The notes beneath the pieces are model-generated. The model made no database searches and was not told the DNA's origin. It saw nothing but the letters and a program-made list of their open reading frames with translations. The translations under genes and the position numbers were made by a program. Source: Streptomyces sp. NBC_01276 (lineage in GTDB: Bacteria > Actinomycetota > Actinomycetes > Streptomycetales > Streptomycetaceae). Taken from it: a stretch of 64,000 bases of DNA. The DNA lies in assembly GCF_041435355.1 (NCBI RefSeq), contig NZ_CP108442.1:8120501-8184500 (forward strand). The letters are read 5' to 3'. Shown here in pieces: positions 61,769 to 64,000 of the stretch. Position 1 is the stretch's first letter, and each line of letters begins with the position of its first letter.

Positions 61769-62080
61769 CCTGGATTGCTCTAGAACTTCCTCCCGGTGAG
61801 TGCCTGGCCGCACCTCTCACGGGAGCATCGGCCCACAGCCCATCAGGCATCCAATGCGTCACCCAGGGGTGCGGATCACGGAAGTTGGGCCAGAACCCGA
61901 GTTCCGACGGCAGATGTACACGACTGTCCTTTGTCAGCGAAGGTAGCCGACGGCGGTGCGCTGACCAGGGCGGACTATGTTCGTTGGCAAGGGCTTTGGG
62001 GCGGGCAGGCTGACAACCGCAGTTCACCCCAGGGAGTCGAGCACGACTGCATCAGGCGTGCTTGGGGACTCAGAGTCGTG
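61769..62080. other. Gene-free stretch with transposon-end remnant
   Basis: No gene is recognised. Positions 61881-61906 resemble the ISL3-associated sequence at 40071-40096 (26 bases, a few mismatches), and a related copy is at 60974-60998 in reverse, so ISL3-type elements once flanked the lectin gene. Confidence 0.45.
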
Positions 62081-63202
62081 TCACCTCGCGGCGCGTCTGG
62101 CTGCCTGACTTCCTCGGCCGGAAGCCTGCTGGCGGTCACGCTGAGGGGGATCCGTGTGTGGAGCGTCCGGCGGAGGGTGCTCGGCGGCAGCCTCGCGGGC
62201 GCCTCTGGCATGCTGCTCCATTTCAAGGTCGAAGATCCGTTCCTGGACTTCCTGGTTGGCTGCCAGGTTCGGGGGAAGCTCCGTGGTGTCGGACGGGAAT
62301 GCAGCAACGACCTGTTCCGCAGTAAGGCCTTCCACGCCGGCCATGTAGGTACCGCTAAGGGATGCCTGGAAGGTGATTGCCCCCTTCATGTCCGAGTCCC
62401 GGAGGACGGCGCCCCGCAGGTCGGACCGGGCGAGGTTGGCGTTGTGCAGGTTGGCGCTGGTCAGGTTGGCGTTGCGGAGGTCGCTTTCCGAGAGCTGTGC
62501 GTTAGCGAGGTTTCCGGTATTCAGGTCTGCGTGGCGCAGGTCGGTGCCGCGGAGGTCGATATAGAACGGCTCATGGCGCTTCGGGCGGCGCGCCAGGACG
62601 GTCAGTGCTGCCTGGACCGCTTCCGTCGGCCGCGGACGATTGGTCACGGGCATGCCAGGGTCCCTTCCGGCCGGGGCGTGGTAGCGGACGAACGAGGCAA
62701 GGACCTCCACGACAGTGGGGTGGTCCTTCTCGGAGTCCCCCATGATCCGCTCCAACGCGTAAACGCCGCCCAGCGTCTCCACATCTCGTTCCGAGGCCAG
62801 CTGACTGATTGCCCTGGTGAAGCGGTCGGTAACCTGGCCCTCGCGCGTGAGTTCGGCCTGCTCGCTGTCGCGGACCTGCGCGTGCTCCAGAGTGCCGCGG
62901 GTGATTTCGAGAGTGCCGCGTGTGAGCTCGGCCTGGACCCGGTCGTTCGCACGCGCGTGCTGGAACGTGCGGTGGCTGAGGACCAGGCCGATGCCAGCCA
63001 CAATGCCCGCCCCGACCGCCACGACTGCCGTGCGGAAGCCGGTCACGACCGACGCCACCCCGGGTGTGGCCCCGTTGAGGTGCGCTCTGTCGAGAAACCA
63101 GGGGCCCTTCCAGAGAAGCCAGAGGAATCCGGCGATCAGGAGGGCGGCGGCTGCTGCGAACCACCAGGTGCGAGACGAGGTCGCTGGGGCGGAGTCTGCC
63201 AT
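62081..63202 (-). CDS. Membrane-anchored pentapeptide-repeat protein
   Basis: A 373-residue protein. Two N-terminal hydrophobic helices (WWFAAAAALLIAGFLWLLW at about 13-31 and VVAVGAGIVAGIGLVL at about 58-75) are followed by a helical linker with a duplicated AELTRGTLE segment, and then about 12 pentapeptide units (IDLRGTDLRHADLNTGNLAN, AQLSESDLRNANLTSANLHN, ANLARSDLRGAVLRDSDMKG). The charged, Pro-rich C-terminus has low complexity. This architecture, with REDVETLGGVYALERIM-like sequence before the repeats, is common in Streptomyces. Its function is unknown. Confidence 0.87.
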   Translation of the reverse strand: MADSAPATSSRTWWFAAAAALLIAGFLWLLWKGPWFLDRAHLNGATPGVASVVTGFRTAVVAVGAGIVAGIGLVLSHRTFQHARANDRVQAELTRGTLEITRGTLEHAQVRDSEQAELTREGQVTDRFTRAISQLASERDVETLGGVYALERIMGDSEKDHPTVVEVLASFVRYHAPAGRDPGMPVTNRPRPTEAVQAALTVLARRPKRHEPFYIDLRGTDLRHADLNTGNLANAQLSESDLRNANLTSANLHNANLARSDLRGAVLRDSDMKGAITFQASLSGTYMAGVEGLTAEQVVAAFPSDTTELPPNLAANQEVQERIFDLEMEQHARGAREAAAEHPPPDAPHTDPPQRDRQQASGRGSQAARRAAR

Positions 63203-63734
63203 GCCGTCATGTGACCAGGTCCGCTAAGTGAGGCGTCGCTGCGACACTCTAGTGCTGTGACCGCATAGGTTCGCCGGATTGGCGGTCGTGGCGGCTGGAT
63301 GGCTTTCTCGCCGCCAACCGGCCCGAGTCAGACCCGCCCAGACCAGACACCGGCAGTTCCGGCTTGGAGCGGCCCCACCCGCGACGTGCTCACGGTAGCC
63401 CGCTGGGGCCAGCCCCGACCGGAGTCGAACAAGGGCTCAGGTCGGAGGAGGTGGGCCAAGCACACCGAGAAAGCCAGCTGGATGCGGCGACGTCCGATAC
63501 CACCGCTGGAGTGAGGCTTCTTGACGGGCGGCTCCCCCAGCCAGCGTGTCCGGGCAGGCGTACCGGCGGCACAGGCCCGAGTCTGAAGTCATGCATACAC
63601 CCAGAGTGGTCGTGGAACCACCGGACAGTCGTGGCCTGCGGAACTTTACGCACGGGCAATTCCGGTGGGGTGTGGCCAGTAGCTGTCCCGGACCAGGGTC
63701 CCGCGTAGGACAAAGCAGCCCGCCCCGGCGACAT
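63203..63734. other. Intergenic region
   Basis: About 530 bases without a gene I can support. The start (63250-63290) has the look of an IS end (CTAGTGCTGTGACCGCATAG), but no matching partner was found in the window. Confidence 0.4.
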
Positions 63735-63783
63735 GGACACGAGATGGTCCCGGACCCGATGGGTCCTGGACCATCTCGTGTCC
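63735..63783. terminator. Very strong 49-nt hairpin, probable terminator of the right-edge gene
   Basis: GGACACGAGATGGTCC (63735-63750) pairs perfectly with 63768-63783. Inside it, after one mismatch, GGACCC pairs with GGGTCC around a GAT loop. The structure lies 30 bases past the stop of the minus-strand gene at 63814. Confidence 0.75.
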
Positions 63784-63813
63784 GCGTTCTGCCGCGCCGT
63801 ATCCGAGGCGGAG

Positions 63814-64000
63814 TCAGTGGCCGCAGGTCGGCTCCGGTTTGGACGGCATGGGGGCGGGCTTGGCACTGTGCATGCGTTCGTCGGTCCAGTACGAGGCGAC
63901 GGCCGACGGGTCGTCGGTGACGGGCCGGCTCGTTGCCTGGTCGGCCGCCGCGGGGGGTGAGGAGGGAGGGCAGTCGCCCGCCGTGCTGGTAGCCCGCCCG
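63814..64000 (-). CDS. C-terminal end of a probable secreted protein (5' end beyond window)
   Basis: The minus frame entering from the right edge reads PPAAADQATSRPVTDDPSAV, ASYWTDERMHSAKPAPMPSK, PEPTCGH and stops at 63814. The DxxAVASYWTDERMxSAxP motif is typical of the region just after the signal peptide of Streptomyces secreted trypsin-like and related proteins. The early stop suggests either a short protein or a truncated gene. The signal peptide itself would lie beyond base 64000. Confidence 0.5.
   Translation of the reverse strand, partial: GRATSTAGDCPPSSPPAAADQATSRPVTDDPSAVASYWTDERMHSAKPAPMPSKPEPTCGH

Noticed and set aside
1..64000. A complete biosynthetic cluster or prophage
   Set aside because: Individual tailoring-type genes (methyltransferase, monooxygenase, dehydrogenases) are isolated and mostly broken; no polyketide, peptide or terpene synthase and no phage structural genes are present.
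1..64000. tRNA or rRNA genes
   Set aside because: No cloverleaf with a GTTCGAAT-type T-arm and no rRNA-like conserved blocks were seen on either strand by eye; a covariance search would be needed to exclude them fully.

Overview
The window is high-GC actinobacterial DNA. Codon use, GTG/TTG starts, Hanks-type kinases, a SpoIIE-type phosphatase, DUF5954, DUF2199 and DUF6247 proteins and a heavy load of IS remnants all point to Streptomyces, most likely a chromosome arm or other accessory region. I saw no rRNA or tRNA genes, no complete biosynthetic cluster and no phage structural genes. Many genes are broken, and several breaks are single-base changes. Some of these could be assembly errors.

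Layout. 1-8.6 kb: a GAF/PAS/PP2C phosphatase running off the left edge, a two-gene secreted/membrane operon, a flavin-binding (PPOX-like) protein, IS debris, and a secreted YVTN beta-propeller whose 3' side carries a 70-bp repeat of upstream sequence. 8.8-18.7 kb: a LysR/dehydrogenase pair with both facing 5' ends missing, two overlapping Ser/Thr kinases, a methyltransferase, a broken monooxygenase, a LysR regulator divergent from an inositol-phosphatase-like protein and a dinucleotide-binding reductase, then dehydrogenase and helicase-associated remnants. 18.8-25.5 kb: a glycine-rich secreted protein, a DUF2199 pair, a decayed integrase, a decayed HEAT protein and a membrane protein.

25.5-38.7 kb is a mobile-element hub. 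It holds an intact IS630-type element and a second IS630-like element whose 26-bp inverted repeats also enclose a HEAT-repeat gene. Next come a membrane-anchored STAND/TPR ATPase and a Tn3-type remnant. Last is a Tn554/recombinase-in-trio-like element: its first recombinase gene is split by a 2,025-bp segment that carries a related recombinase and a zinc-ribbon gene. Removing that segment restores an exact 398-codon reading frame.

38.7-52 kb: immunity-like proteins (DUF1963, SMI1/KNR4, ankyrin), IS256 and ISL3 remnants, a two-component system divergent from a secreted hydrolase, a small kinase, a transposase/ATPase pair, a Ku pseudogene, and a second STAND gene broken by an IS481 element. 52-64 kb: a secreted metalloprotease operon, a toxin-antitoxin-like pair, an HTH protein, an orphan type I-E-like CRISPR array next to a TnpB gene on the same strand, a DUF5954 protein, a truncated DciA-like gene, a ricin-type lectin, a pentapeptide-repeat membrane protein, and the end of a secreted protein running off the right edge.

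Genes that plausibly work together are the kinase pair, the sensor kinase/response regulator, the metalloprotease and its follower, the DUF6247/RelE-like pair, and the recombinase set. The rest reads as accessory cargo accumulated and trimmed by transposition.
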